Assembly: GCA_910587085.1 (NCBI GenBank)
Contig: CAJUMC010000014.1
Coordinates: forward strand, 1 to 64,000
Reading direction: 5' to 3'
Source: an uncultured Lachnospiraceae bacterium
Lineage (GTDB): Bacteria > Bacillota > Clostridia > Lachnospirales > Lachnospiraceae
DNA: 64,000 bases
The translations under genes were made by a program, and so were the position numbers. Below the pieces are notes generated by a model that was given only the letters and a program-made list of their open reading frames with translations, did no database searches and was not told the origin of the DNA. This document shows positions 17,010-25,644 of the stretch, in pieces; the first letter of the stretch is position 1; the number at the start of each line of letters is the position of its first letter.

Positions 17010-19607
17010 TTATTTCATATATTTTTTTAATTTTTGTGCAACAACCTGAATGTCAATTGGTTTTGCCAAATGGTCGTTCATACCGCAATCCAAACACTTT
17101 TGAATATCCTCTGAAAACGCATCGGCAGTCATGGCAATCACCGGGACATCTGCATCCTCACGTTCCAGCGCCCGGATAACCCTGGTAGCTTCGTAGCCGT
17201 CCATCACTGGCATCCGTACATCCATCAGAATTGCGTCGTAATATCCCGCAGGAGATTTCTCAAATTTTTCAACGCAAATCTGCCCGTTTTCAGCCCAGTC
17301 CAGTTCCATTTCCAGTACAGAAAGCAACTCCCTTGCAACCTCCCAGTTCAGCTCGTTATCTTCTGCCAGAAGAATATGCTTCCCTTTCAGCTCCATACCC
17401 ACCTGTTCTTCAGCCTCCGCTGTTTCTTCTCCCGGAATATCGGCAAAGGCTTTCAGAGCACTGAACAAAGCAGATTTGAACAGAGGCTTGGGAACAAACC
17501 CGGAAATCCCTGCTTCCCGGGCTTCCTCCTCTATCTCGCACCGATCAAAGGCCGAAAGCAGCAGAGCCGGACCGCCCTCCCCGCAATTCATGCGGATTTT
17601 GCGCGCCGCCTCAATCCCGTCCATGCCCGGCAAATTCCGAACCAGAAGAATCAGCTGGTAATCCTCCTTCCGGCAGCGGCGCTCCTCTATCATTTCCATT
17701 GCACGTTCGGCGCTCAGACACCAATCGGAATGGATGCCTATGGATTTTAAGGTATTTACCGCATTTCTGCACAGCCGCTCATCATCATTAACCACAAGCA
17801 TATTCCAGTCAGGAAGCGCTGTATAAATCTCTTTCTCTTCTGCCTTTGCCAGGTCAAGAACAACATGAAATTCGCTGCCCTTTCCCTGCTCGCTCCGGAC
17901 AGAAATCTTACCGCCCATAGCGTCCACAATATACTTGGTAATGGCCATTCCCAACCCGGATCCCTCTGTTTTCTGCACCCGGGCATTTTCCTCCCTGCTG
18001 AAGGAATCAAATATTTTCTTCTGGTATTCCTCCGACATGCCGATGCCCGTATCTCTCACCGTAAAATGTGTACGGACGAGGGAAGTATCCTCCGGCAATG
18101 CCTCCTGATACAAAGATATTTGAACACAGCCGTTGTCCGGTGTAAATTTAACGGCATTTCCCAGCAGATTAATCAATACCTGATTCACCCGCACGCTGTC
18201 GCAGCACACTTCTTCCGCCAGAACTTCGTAGACAACGGCGCTGAACTGCTGATTCCTCGACCGGATCTGCGGCTGTATAATATTCACTATGCCGTCCATG
18301 ATCTCCCGCAATGATACCGGCCCGATATTCAGCGTCATTTTGCCGCTCTCAATCTTGGACATATCCAGCACATCATTGATAAGACCCAGCAGATGCTTGC
18401 TGGACAATGATATTTTGCGCAGGCATTCCTGAACCTGTTCCTGATTGCGGGCATTGGACATGGCTATGGAAGTCATTCCGATAATGGCATTCATGGGCGT
18501 GCGTATGTCGTGGCTCATGCTGGACAGAAATTCCTGTTTCGCCGCATTCGCATGTTCGGCTTCCTTCCGGGCATTTTCAGCCGCCTTGCGCGCGGCATCC
18601 ATTTCCGTATTCATGCACTTCAGCTCCAGTACCTGCTTTTTAAATACCCCCAAGTACCGGAAGAAGATATACAGCAGCATGGAAATCACAGCAAAAGAAG
18701 CCGCATAAACAATAATAAGCCAATGACTGCCCATCCCCGAAATTGCATTGTCCAGCCCGTCAAAAGGAAGAACGGTCACCAGATACCATTCGCAATATGG
18801 AAGATTGGTACAGTACAGATGGCGGCGGGATTCACCGCTTTTCAAGATAACCGAATAATCTTCGCCGGCGTGCATCGCAGCCGTCAGCTGCCCGATATAG
18901 TAATCGGCCTCCTCACTCTGACCATCAAAAATACTGTAAAGCCTGTCAAAGTAATTTTCATTTACACCGCCCTGATCCCGAATAACATAACTGCCGTCCC
19001 TGCGTATGACATAAGAATAACTCAGCGAACTGTCGGAATCAAGGAACAGAACCTCACCCATATAGCGGGAGGAAAGCCCTACAATTACAGCAAGGCTGCT
19101 GCCCCCGTCGGACATGGGATATCGGCAGGGAACACCAAACAAAATTACATTATTCCCGCTGCTGTCCACGGCGGATGCCGCTTTGCGCTCTCCGTTTTTC
19201 AAACTGTTTAAAAATTCTTGTGGGTTGTTGGGCTTTACGGAATCGCCGTAAATCATTTCAATTCTGCCGTCGGACGAATATAAGGCGGCACATAAAAACT
19301 GTCTTGCCCTTGCGCCGTATTCTATTTCCTCCTTTGAGCCGTAGCCGGAATCTTTTTCATCTGCCGCAATGCGCGCGATGGATTCCGCCATGGTCAGCCG
19401 CAGCGCAATAATTGTTTCAAAATGCAAAGATACCTGCTCGTTCATACCAGCCATATATGTAGTGCCCAAATCTTCAATTGTGTCCTCACTCATTTTGTTA
19501 ATGGATATTCCCAAAAACAAAAAAACGAGAATATTCAGGCAGACGATCACTGCTGTGCTGATTTTTAAGGAACGCGGCAAAGCCATGCTTTTCATAATTT
19601 TTTCCAT
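17010..19607 (-). CDS. Membrane hybrid histidine kinase with a degenerate and an intact receiver
   Basis: An 865-residue sensor kinase. An N-terminal membrane helix (about 15-37) and a second near 295-318 flank a 260-residue extracytoplasmic sensor region that looks like a double-Cache domain. A coiled coil (AARKAAENARKEAEHANAA) leads into HisKA with the phospho-acceptor His near 366 (MSHDIRTPMNAI) and a full HATPase with GSGLGMAI. Two receivers follow. The first has LLVRNLPGMDG, where the phospho-accepting Asp is replaced by Val; the second has LMDVRMPVMDG with the Asp intact near 794. No HPt domain or DNA-binding partner is adjacent. The start is uncertain: GGAG directly precedes ATG 19607, with alternatives at 19595 and 19586. 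A TTGACA/TATACT promoter lies upstream. The signal is unknown. Confidence 0.88.
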   Translation of the reverse strand: MEKIMKSMALPRSLKISTAVIVCLNILVFLFLGISINKMSEDTIEDLGTTYMAGMNEQVSLHFETIIALRLTMAESIARIAADEKDSGYGSKEEIEYGARARQFLCAALYSSDGRIEMIYGDSVKPNNPQEFLNSLKNGERKAASAVDSSGNNVILFGVPCRYPMSDGGSSLAVIVGLSSRYMGEVLFLDSDSSLSYSYVIRRDGSYVIRDQGGVNENYFDRLYSIFDGQSEEADYYIGQLTAAMHAGEDYSVILKSGESRRHLYCTNLPYCEWYLVTVLPFDGLDNAISGMGSHWLIIVYAASFAVISMLLYIFFRYLGVFKKQVLELKCMNTEMDAARKAAENARKEAEHANAAKQEFLSSMSHDIRTPMNAIIGMTSIAMSNARNQEQVQECLRKISLSSKHLLGLINDVLDMSKIESGKMTLNIGPVSLREIMDGIVNIIQPQIRSRNQQFSAVVYEVLAEEVCCDSVRVNQVLINLLGNAVKFTPDNGCVQISLYQEALPEDTSLVRTHFTVRDTGIGMSEEYQKKIFDSFSREENARVQKTEGSGLGMAITKYIVDAMGGKISVRSEQGKGSEFHVVLDLAKAEEKEIYTALPDWNMLVVNDDERLCRNAVNTLKSIGIHSDWCLSAERAMEMIEERRCRKEDYQLILLVRNLPGMDGIEAARKIRMNCGEGGPALLLSAFDRCEIEEEAREAGISGFVPKPLFKSALFSALKAFADIPGEETAEAEEQVGMELKGKHILLAEDNELNWEVARELLSVLEMELDWAENGQICVEKFEKSPAGYYDAILMDVRMPVMDGYEATRVIRALEREDADVPVIAMTADAFSEDIQKCLDCGMNDHLAKPIDIQVVAQKLKKYMK

Positions 19608-19757
19608 CTCCACTCTTTGTGCATTGTTCCGGGCGCAAAGCAAAAGGGCAGGTTACGCCTACGAAAAAGCCACAGATACAATACGCCCATGAAAATAAAA
19701 TCTGCCGCAAAAGGCAATAAAAAAAAACAGATCTAATGCTGTCTTCTGTCTTTTCTA

Positions 19758-19787
19758 AGTATATTGCGGCAAAGCATGATTTGTCAA
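19758..19787 (-). promoter_or_regulatory. Promoter of the membrane hybrid kinase gene
   Basis: TTGACA (19782-19787) and TATACT (19758-19763) on the minus strand, spacer 18 bp. The leader to the start codon would be about 145 nt. Confidence 0.6.
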
Positions 19788-19945
19788 TCCCCATTTACAA
19801 AAAAGAGGAAAACACATTCTTATGCCCATGCCGTTTTTTTGCAGACAAGTATTCCTTATTAATATGCCCTTCTTCTTCAGGACATTTTCCTGAGGGTAAC
19901 GGGACGGAACTGCCCTGGCGGATAAACACCGCTGCAGCCCCTGTA

Positions 19946-19974
19946 TTGACGTTACGGGGGACGCGTGGTATTAT
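19946..19974 (+). promoter_or_regulatory. Promoter of the cytosolic hybrid kinase gene
   Basis: TTGACG (19946-19951) and TATTAT (19969-19974) are 17 bp apart. Transcription would start near 19981, giving a long 5' leader of about 165 nt before ATG 20145. Confidence 0.6.
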
Positions 19975-20144
19975 GACACAGAAGCAGCAGCTTTTTATGG
20001 CGGGACTTTCGTGATTTCATGGGAACAAAGCGGAACTTTCCTGATCTTCCGAAACAGAGCGTTCCGGAAAGGCGTCTCTTTGCGTCATAATCTGCGGCTG
20101 CAGTGACTATGACCGGAAAGCGGTCTATATGGAGGGCAGGCGTT

Positions 20145-22733
20145 ATGGATTATTCAAGGGAGCTTTTTGAACGGGCCGGCAAGGGTGAGCCGGCCGTCGG
20201 GAGCCGTGAGCAGCACAGCGGTATGCGGAGCGTTCAGAATCTGGAGACCGTCATCAATGAGGGCCTTCGCGTCGCCCTGCTGGAGGAAACCCCGGATCAG
20301 TCGCTTGAAGTGCTGCTGGAGCATCTTGGAAAAGCGCTGAACGGGGATCGAACCTATATATTTGAACAGAATGAATCCGGCGGCGACGACAACACCTATG
20401 AGTGGGCGGCGGAAGGGGTGCAGCCGGAAAAGGAGAATCTTCAAAATGTTCCGCCGGAGGTATGCGCAAGCTGGTATCGGAATTTCAGCATCGGAAAGCA
20501 TATCGTTATTGAGAGTCTGGAAGAGATCCGGGAAACAGACCCTCTTCAATATGAAAATCTCAAGCGGCAGAGCATCCATTCTCTTGTGGTGGTTCCTCTT
20601 TATGACGGCAAAAGGCTTATCGGCTTTTACGGCGTGGACAATCCACCCGCGAAGTCGATTGAATACGCATCAAATATGCTTCAAACTGCAGCATACTTTA
20701 TTGTATCTTCCCTGAAGCGGCGCAACCTGTTTCGTCAGCTTCAGAAGCGGAGCTATAATGTCCTCCACGCTCTCAGCGTGGATTATCTGGGTATTTATCA
20801 GGTAAACTTCGATACCGGAGAATGCGAGATATACCGGGACAGCGAACAGATCGGCATGGACTGGGCCGTCAATTTCAAGGATGGCTACGCCGCGGCTATG
20901 GAGCGGTATATTTCCCGGTATGTGGTTGCCCGGGATCAGGAGCGGCTCCGTGCCGTAACAAAAAAGGACTATGTGCTTGCTCAATTGAAAGAAAAAAAGA
21001 AGTTTTATGTCCGGTATCAGGTGAAGGACAGCTCCTGCGGTCTGAAACACCTGGAGATTCATTTTTCCGCTACGGAAAAAACGGAGGAAGAGAACTGCGC
21101 GATTTTTGCCCAGCGGGATGTCAATGCCGTGGTAGAGCAGGAAGAGAAGTACAAGCTGGAGGCAAGGCAGAGCCTGGAGAATATCCTGGAGGGGGCCAGA
21201 ACCGGCATCTGGACGATTGAACTGGAGGAAGGCCGGCCGCCAAGGATGTACACGGACCGGACCATGCGGCTTCTCCTGGGCGTTTCGGAGGAAATCGAAC
21301 CGGAGGAATGCTATCGGCACTGGTATGAAAATATTGAGCCGGACTATGTGCAGATGGTGCATGAATCGGTGCGGGAAATAATGGAGTCCGGGCGATCCGA
21401 GGTTATTTACCCCTGGAATCATCCGGAGCTGGGAAAAATTTATGTCCGCTGCGGCGGCGTACCGGACAAAACGTTTAAAAAACCCGGATCCTGCCTGAAC
21501 GGATACCATCAGGACATTACGGAAATCACGCTGACAAGGAAGAAACAGGAGCAGGCCATCATGGAGCTGCTGGAAAGGGTCAGACAGGCCAATTCGGCAA
21601 AGAGCGAGTTTCTTTCCCATATGTCTCACGATCTTCGTACGCCCATCAACGGCATACTGGGAATGCTGTCCATCATGGAGAAAAGCCAGGATGATCCGGA
21701 ACGGCAGAAAGAATGCCGGAAGAAAATCCGCGTGTCGACGGAACATCTGCTGTCCCTTGTCAACGATGTCCTTCAGGTCAGCAAACTGGAGAGCGGAAGA
21801 CCGGCCGTGGTGGAAGAACCGTTTGACCTTCATGAAACACTGGAAAATTGCATTGCAATCCTGTCCGCCCAGGCGGAGGAAAAGGAAATCCGGCTGGTGC
21901 TGGAGGAAGTGGCTCTGCAGCACAGCAGGCTGATCGGAAATCCGCTTCACTTAAGACAGATTCTGATGAACATCATCGACAACGCCCTCAAATACAACCG
22001 GCCGCACGGTTCCGTATTTGTACGGGTCCGGGAGACCGCCTGCCTGGGCGGAACCGTAAACTGCCGTTTTGTAATCGAAGATACCGGAATCGGTATCGGG
22101 GAGGACTTCAAAGAACATATTTTTGAGCCGTTTACCCAAGAACATCAGGGCGCAAGAACCAACTACAACGGCGTCGGGCTTGGTATGTCCATCGTGAAGG
22201 AACTGGTAGACCAGATGAAGGGAACCATCGAGGTGGACAGCCAGATCGGCAGGGGAAGCAGGTTTCAGATTACCCTGCCCATCCAAATCGACATGGCATA
22301 CAGCGCACAGCCTGCGGATGAGGAGCAGAATGCACGGAGCGATATTAAAGGAATGCGCGTCCTGCTGGTGGAAGACAATGAGATCAACCGCGAAATCGTG
22401 GAATTTATGCTTGCGGAGGCCGGCGCTGAAATTATGACCGCATACGACGGAAGGGCGGCCGTGGACGCGTTCGCCGCATCCGAACCCGGAACGTTCGACT
22501 GCGTACTGATGGATTTGATGATGCCGGTTATGAGCGGATATGAGGCGACCCGTGTAATTCGCAGCCTGAACCGCTCCGATGCGCAGGCCGTACCTATCAT
22601 AGCACTGTCGGCCAACGCATTTGAAGAGGACGTCGCAATGGCAAAGGATGCCGGAATGAACGATCATTTGGCAAAGCCGGTGGACATCCGGAAAATGTTC
22701 AAGGTCATGAGCCGGCTGGTAAAGAATAACTGA
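20145..22733 (+). CDS. Cytosolic GAF/PAS hybrid histidine kinase
   Basis: An 862-residue hybrid kinase with no membrane segment. Residues about 30-190 look like a GAF domain (TYIFEQNESG, LVVVPLYDGKRLIGFYGVDNPP). Two PAS-like segments follow (about 200-330 and 340-465). HisKA has the acceptor His near 493 (MSHDLRTPINGI), the HATPase has NALKYN and GVGLGMSIV, and a C-terminal receiver has DCVLMDLMMPVMSG with Asp near 788. ATG 20145 is preceded by GGAGG at 9 nt; earlier in-frame starts lack a site. It diverges from the membrane hybrid kinase and is followed at about 160 bp by the SGNH/CitC gene. No cognate HPt or output regulator is present, so it probably feeds a remote partner. The ligand is unknown. 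Confidence 0.88.
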   Translation: MDYSRELFERAGKGEPAVGSREQHSGMRSVQNLETVINEGLRVALLEETPDQSLEVLLEHLGKALNGDRTYIFEQNESGGDDNTYEWAAEGVQPEKENLQNVPPEVCASWYRNFSIGKHIVIESLEEIRETDPLQYENLKRQSIHSLVVVPLYDGKRLIGFYGVDNPPAKSIEYASNMLQTAAYFIVSSLKRRNLFRQLQKRSYNVLHALSVDYLGIYQVNFDTGECEIYRDSEQIGMDWAVNFKDGYAAAMERYISRYVVARDQERLRAVTKKDYVLAQLKEKKKFYVRYQVKDSSCGLKHLEIHFSATEKTEEENCAIFAQRDVNAVVEQEEKYKLEARQSLENILEGARTGIWTIELEEGRPPRMYTDRTMRLLLGVSEEIEPEECYRHWYENIEPDYVQMVHESVREIMESGRSEVIYPWNHPELGKIYVRCGGVPDKTFKKPGSCLNGYHQDITEITLTRKKQEQAIMELLERVRQANSAKSEFLSHMSHDLRTPINGILGMLSIMEKSQDDPERQKECRKKIRVSTEHLLSLVNDVLQVSKLESGRPAVVEEPFDLHETLENCIAILSAQAEEKEIRLVLEEVALQHSRLIGNPLHLRQILMNIIDNALKYNRPHGSVFVRVRETACLGGTVNCRFVIEDTGIGIGEDFKEHIFEPFTQEHQGARTNYNGVGLGMSIVKELVDQMKGTIEVDSQIGRGSRFQITLPIQIDMAYSAQPADEEQNARSDIKGMRVLLVEDNEINREIVEFMLAEAGAEIMTAYDGRAAVDAFAASEPGTFDCVLMDLMMPVMSGYEATRVIRSLNRSDAQAVPIIALSANAFEEDVAMAKDAGMNDHLAKPVDIRKMFKVMSRLVKNN

Positions 22734-22891
22734 AACCGCAGCGCGGCCGGCCGTGTTGCGGAGCAGCATATTACTGCCGGCGGCTTCCCCTGCGGACTGT
22801 GTATCTGCCGGGTGCTTCCCGGCCGGAGCATACGAGATAATATTGACACAACCCGCAACCCTTCACCCGAAAAGAAAGGCAGGTTCCTCAC

Positions 22892-24547
22892 TTGCATCAT
22901 ACAACCGCAGTCAGGCCGGAACCCGGCCCGGTACATAAACACCCGTTGCTGCGCTTCCTCGGCCGGATTGCCGTTTCCGCCGCTACGCTCCTCCCCCTTC
23001 CGGCCGTCAGCTTTCTGAAACAAAAACTGCAGCGCCCGGCTGCGCTCCAGCATTTCCTGCAATGTGCGGAAACCTATAAATATTATCTGGCGGTACGCCG
23101 GCACATAAAAAAGTCCGGAGCGCTGCTTTACTTTGCCGAGGCTCCCGAATTATCGAAGCTGCGCGGGCTTTCTGCAGAACAGCGTGCAATTCTGGACAGA
23201 AAAATGACCACTTCGCAGCTTCTGGATGATGCCGGGTATCTGGAAAAGGCATACTGCGGCTGCTCCCGCTGCCTCGCCTTTGCAAAAACCCGCTTCCGCG
23301 GCACGCGCCTGTATTCCAACGGCCGTTACACCATACCCGCCGATTTCTCCGGAGAATATTATAATGTTGCGAACGGCATACGCTATACCCCTGCAGCAAG
23401 GACGGATGCACGCCGCCGCATCTATTTGTTCGGCTCATGCATCGCACGCGGCTACGGGGTTTCCGACGAATATACTATTTCCAATATTCTCCAGGAACAG
23501 CTGAACGGGCAGGCGCCCGCGGATACCGCGGTAATCAACCGGGGCACGGGCGGGGCCACCGGTTATCCGGGTGTCGTAAACGACCTTAAATACATGCTGG
23601 ATACCTTCTTTGCCCCGGGTGATATTGTTGTTTTTCTTTCGTACCATACCTTTCTGGAACCCCTGATCCGGCGCCGTCAAAAGCAGCTCTATCTTGAATG
23701 CAGTCCGCTCTTTTCGGACGGCGCGGCGCCGGGCTGGTGGTTTTTAAACTCGGCTGTTCATCTGAACCAGATCGGCAACCGGGTAATCGCGGAGGAGCTC
23801 TTTAAAAAGCTTGCTCCGCTGCTCACGGCGGATGAGACCCCGCGCTCCCAAACAGCCGGACGTGGTTCCCGCCCGCACGCCAAGCTCTCCCCGGAGCTGG
23901 AAGCAGAACTTCAGCAATATCTTTCCCGGCTGGAATCCGCAAAACCTGCTGTTTTGCCGGACAGCGCGGGAGCGATTGTCATGAACTGCAATCCCTTTAC
24001 GCTCGGCCATAAATATCTGATTGAAACGGCAAGCCGGGAGGTCGGGCTATTATATGTTTTTGTTGTGGAGGAAGATCGCTCTTTTTTCCGCTACGAAGAT
24101 CGCTTTGAAATGGTGCGGCGCGGAACCGCCGGACTCCGGAATGTCATCGTTGTCCCAAGCGGGAAGTTCATCCTCTCCGCTCTTACCTTCCCGGAATATT
24201 TTCAGAAGGAAGAGAACCCGGAAGTCCGCATCAATGCGGCAGCAGATCTGGAAATATTTGGCAACATCATAGCCCCGGTTCTCGGAATCACCGTCCGCTT
24301 TGCAGGCTCGGAACCGTTCGATGCGGTGACCGCTCAGTATAACCGGCAGATGGCGGGAGAACTGGCGCAGTACGGAATAGAATTCCGCTGTATCGAGCGC
24401 TGCCGGCTTGACGGCGAATATATCAGCGCCACAAAAGTTCGCGGACTTCTGCGCGCCGGAAAATTCGAAGCGCTGCAGCAATACGTACCGGACAGCACGG
24501 CGGAAATCCTGAAAAAATATCTTCCTGCTACGGATGCCGGTCCGTAA
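22892..24547 (+). CDS. SGNH-hydrolase-like and CitC-like nucleotidyltransferase fusion
   Basis: A 551-residue two-domain protein. The middle region (about 180-310) resembles an SGNH hydrolase: LFGSCIARGYGV, a GTGGATGYPG loop, DIVVFLSYHT and HLNQIGNRVIAEEL. The usual Asp of the DxxH motif appears to be Ser, so activity is doubtful. The C-terminal part (about 350-545) matches citrate lyase ligase/cytidylyltransferase folds, with NPFTLGH as the HxGH-like motif and EYISATKVRGLL as the ISxTxxR motif. CitC activates the citrate lyase acyl carrier, but no citrate lyase genes are here, so a nucleotide transfer in surface polysaccharide or lipid modification is an alternative. The start is TTG 22892 with GGCAGG about 8 nt upstream, which is plausible but not certain. 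The first 60 residues are basic and mildly hydrophobic. Confidence 0.75.
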   Translation: MHHTTAVRPEPGPVHKHPLLRFLGRIAVSAATLLPLPAVSFLKQKLQRPAALQHFLQCAETYKYYLAVRRHIKKSGALLYFAEAPELSKLRGLSAEQRAILDRKMTTSQLLDDAGYLEKAYCGCSRCLAFAKTRFRGTRLYSNGRYTIPADFSGEYYNVANGIRYTPAARTDARRRIYLFGSCIARGYGVSDEYTISNILQEQLNGQAPADTAVINRGTGGATGYPGVVNDLKYMLDTFFAPGDIVVFLSYHTFLEPLIRRRQKQLYLECSPLFSDGAAPGWWFLNSAVHLNQIGNRVIAEELFKKLAPLLTADETPRSQTAGRGSRPHAKLSPELEAELQQYLSRLESAKPAVLPDSAGAIVMNCNPFTLGHKYLIETASREVGLLYVFVVEEDRSFFRYEDRFEMVRRGTAGLRNVIVVPSGKFILSALTFPEYFQKEENPEVRINAAADLEIFGNIIAPVLGITVRFAGSEPFDAVTAQYNRQMAGELAQYGIEFRCIERCRLDGEYISATKVRGLLRAGKFEALQQYVPDSTAEILKKYLPATDAGP

Positions 24548-24817
24548 TTTCCGCACCGCCGGGGGATTTGGCGCGCACCTGCATCGGCATGTCACGGCAG
24601 CCGGCCGACGGACTGCGGCAATTCCTCCGGGACAGCCGTCCTGCATGGGGACTTCCGCACTTAAGGATGCGGCAGTACCGTTCGTTTTTTCATATTATAC
24701 CTTTATTAGACATTTTGTGTTTCTGCATTTATATTGCAGCGGATCTTCAAACGGCAGGTCGGCTCCTGAGGACAGGAGGTTTCCGCCTGCAAACTCCCGA
24801 AAGCGAGGTTTTCCGCC
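24548..24817. other. Intergenic region with a promoter for the PD-(D/E)XK-like gene
   Basis: Between the two plus-strand genes the sequence becomes A+T-rich near 24680-24740. Apart from the promoter at 24707-24735 I see only weak short stems and no gene. Confidence 0.5.
24707..24735 (+). promoter_or_regulatory. Promoter upstream of the PD-(D/E)XK-like gene
   Basis: TAGACA (24707-24712) and TATATT (24730-24735) are 17 bp apart, about 80 bp before ATG 24818. Confidence 0.5.
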
Positions 24818-25570
24818 ATGGATTCAGCGCGCTTTGAACAGGCCTGCGATTACATTCTCAATCAGAAGCAGGAGGCAAACGGCATCGGCACCCTCTCAGA
24901 AAAAACCATCCATGCCGTGCTGAAAAATTATTATGTTCCGGACACAAACTGCCACGAGCAGAAGCTCGCCGGCTTTGTTGCAGACGCCTACACCGGCCGG
25001 GAAATCTACGAGATACAGACAAGAAATTTTAATACGCTCCGCCGCAAGCTGGACGCGTTTCTGCCTCTCTGCGACGTCAATATCGTTTATCCGGTCGCAC
25101 ACACCAAATACCTGCGCTATATCGACCGGGCAACCGGCGCCGTGACCGCGCCGCGCAAATCTCCGAAAACCGGCACGCCCTACGCCGTATTCCAGGAGCT
25201 TTACCGCATTAAGAGCTATCTTTCCCATGAGCATGTCCACATTCGCGTGGCTCTGCTGGACGTGGAAGAATACCGTTTTCTTGACGGCTGGAGCGAAAAC
25301 CGCCGTAAGGGTGCGACCAAAGACGATTCCTTTCCGCTGGCCTTTTTTCAGGAAATCGTGCTGAACAGCCCCGGGGATTATGCCGTGCTGCTGCCGGAGA
25401 ACCTGCCCGCCTCCTTCACCACAAAGGATTTCAAGAAAGCCGCCCGCGTTTCCCAGCCTCTCGCGGGCGTCGCGCTCCATGTCATGAACTCCCTCGGCGT
25501 TGTTTGCCGCGTCGGGAAGCAGGGGAATCTTTATGTTTACGAGCGCGCTTCCGAAGCCCGCGGCAAGTGA
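24818..25570 (+). CDS. PD-(D/E)XK-nuclease-like conserved hypothetical protein
   Basis: A 250-residue soluble protein. I do not recognise a named family, but residues about 40-75 show the order of a PD-(D/E)XK phosphodiesterase core: a Glu in NCHEQKLAGF, an Asp in FVADAYTG and EIYEIQTRNF, where EIQ stands in for ExK. This is followed by KLDAFLPLCDVNIVYPV. The C-terminal half contains a segment that may be a winged helix (TKDFKKAARVSQPLAG, MNSLGVVCRVGKQGNLYVYE). The combination suggests a DNA- or RNA-binding nuclease-like protein. Whether it cleaves is open, because the catalytic Lys is replaced by Gln. GAGG lies 9 nt before the ATG and a promoter is upstream. It ends 75 bp before the convergent oxidoreductase gene. 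Confidence 0.55.
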   Translation: MDSARFEQACDYILNQKQEANGIGTLSEKTIHAVLKNYYVPDTNCHEQKLAGFVADAYTGREIYEIQTRNFNTLRRKLDAFLPLCDVNIVYPVAHTKYLRYIDRATGAVTAPRKSPKTGTPYAVFQELYRIKSYLSHEHVHIRVALLDVEEYRFLDGWSENRRKGATKDDSFPLAFFQEIVLNSPGDYAVLLPENLPASFTTKDFKKAARVSQPLAGVALHVMNSLGVVCRVGKQGNLYVYERASEARGK

Positions 25571-25644
25571 AGGCTACCGCACAGACTGCGGGCAGTGCTC
25601 CGGCTACGCATGCTCTGCTACGTTCAGCGGTGGGGCCGCCTTAT

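Larger units (their letters stand above)
19608..20144. other. Shared intergenic region between divergent hybrid kinases
   Basis: About 540 bp separate the two divergent hybrid-kinase genes. Each has a recognisable promoter (19758-19787 minus, 19946-19974 plus). The plus-strand leader of about 165 nt contains an imperfect direct repeat, GCGGGACTTTCGTGATTTC near 20000 and GCGGAACTTTCCTGATCTTC near 20030. I see no gene. Confidence 0.6.

Noticed and set aside
15314..17179. A 621-codon plus-strand frame opposite the leucine-rich-repeat and dus genes
   Set aside because: It spans two well-supported minus-strand genes and their spacer and has no protein-like character.
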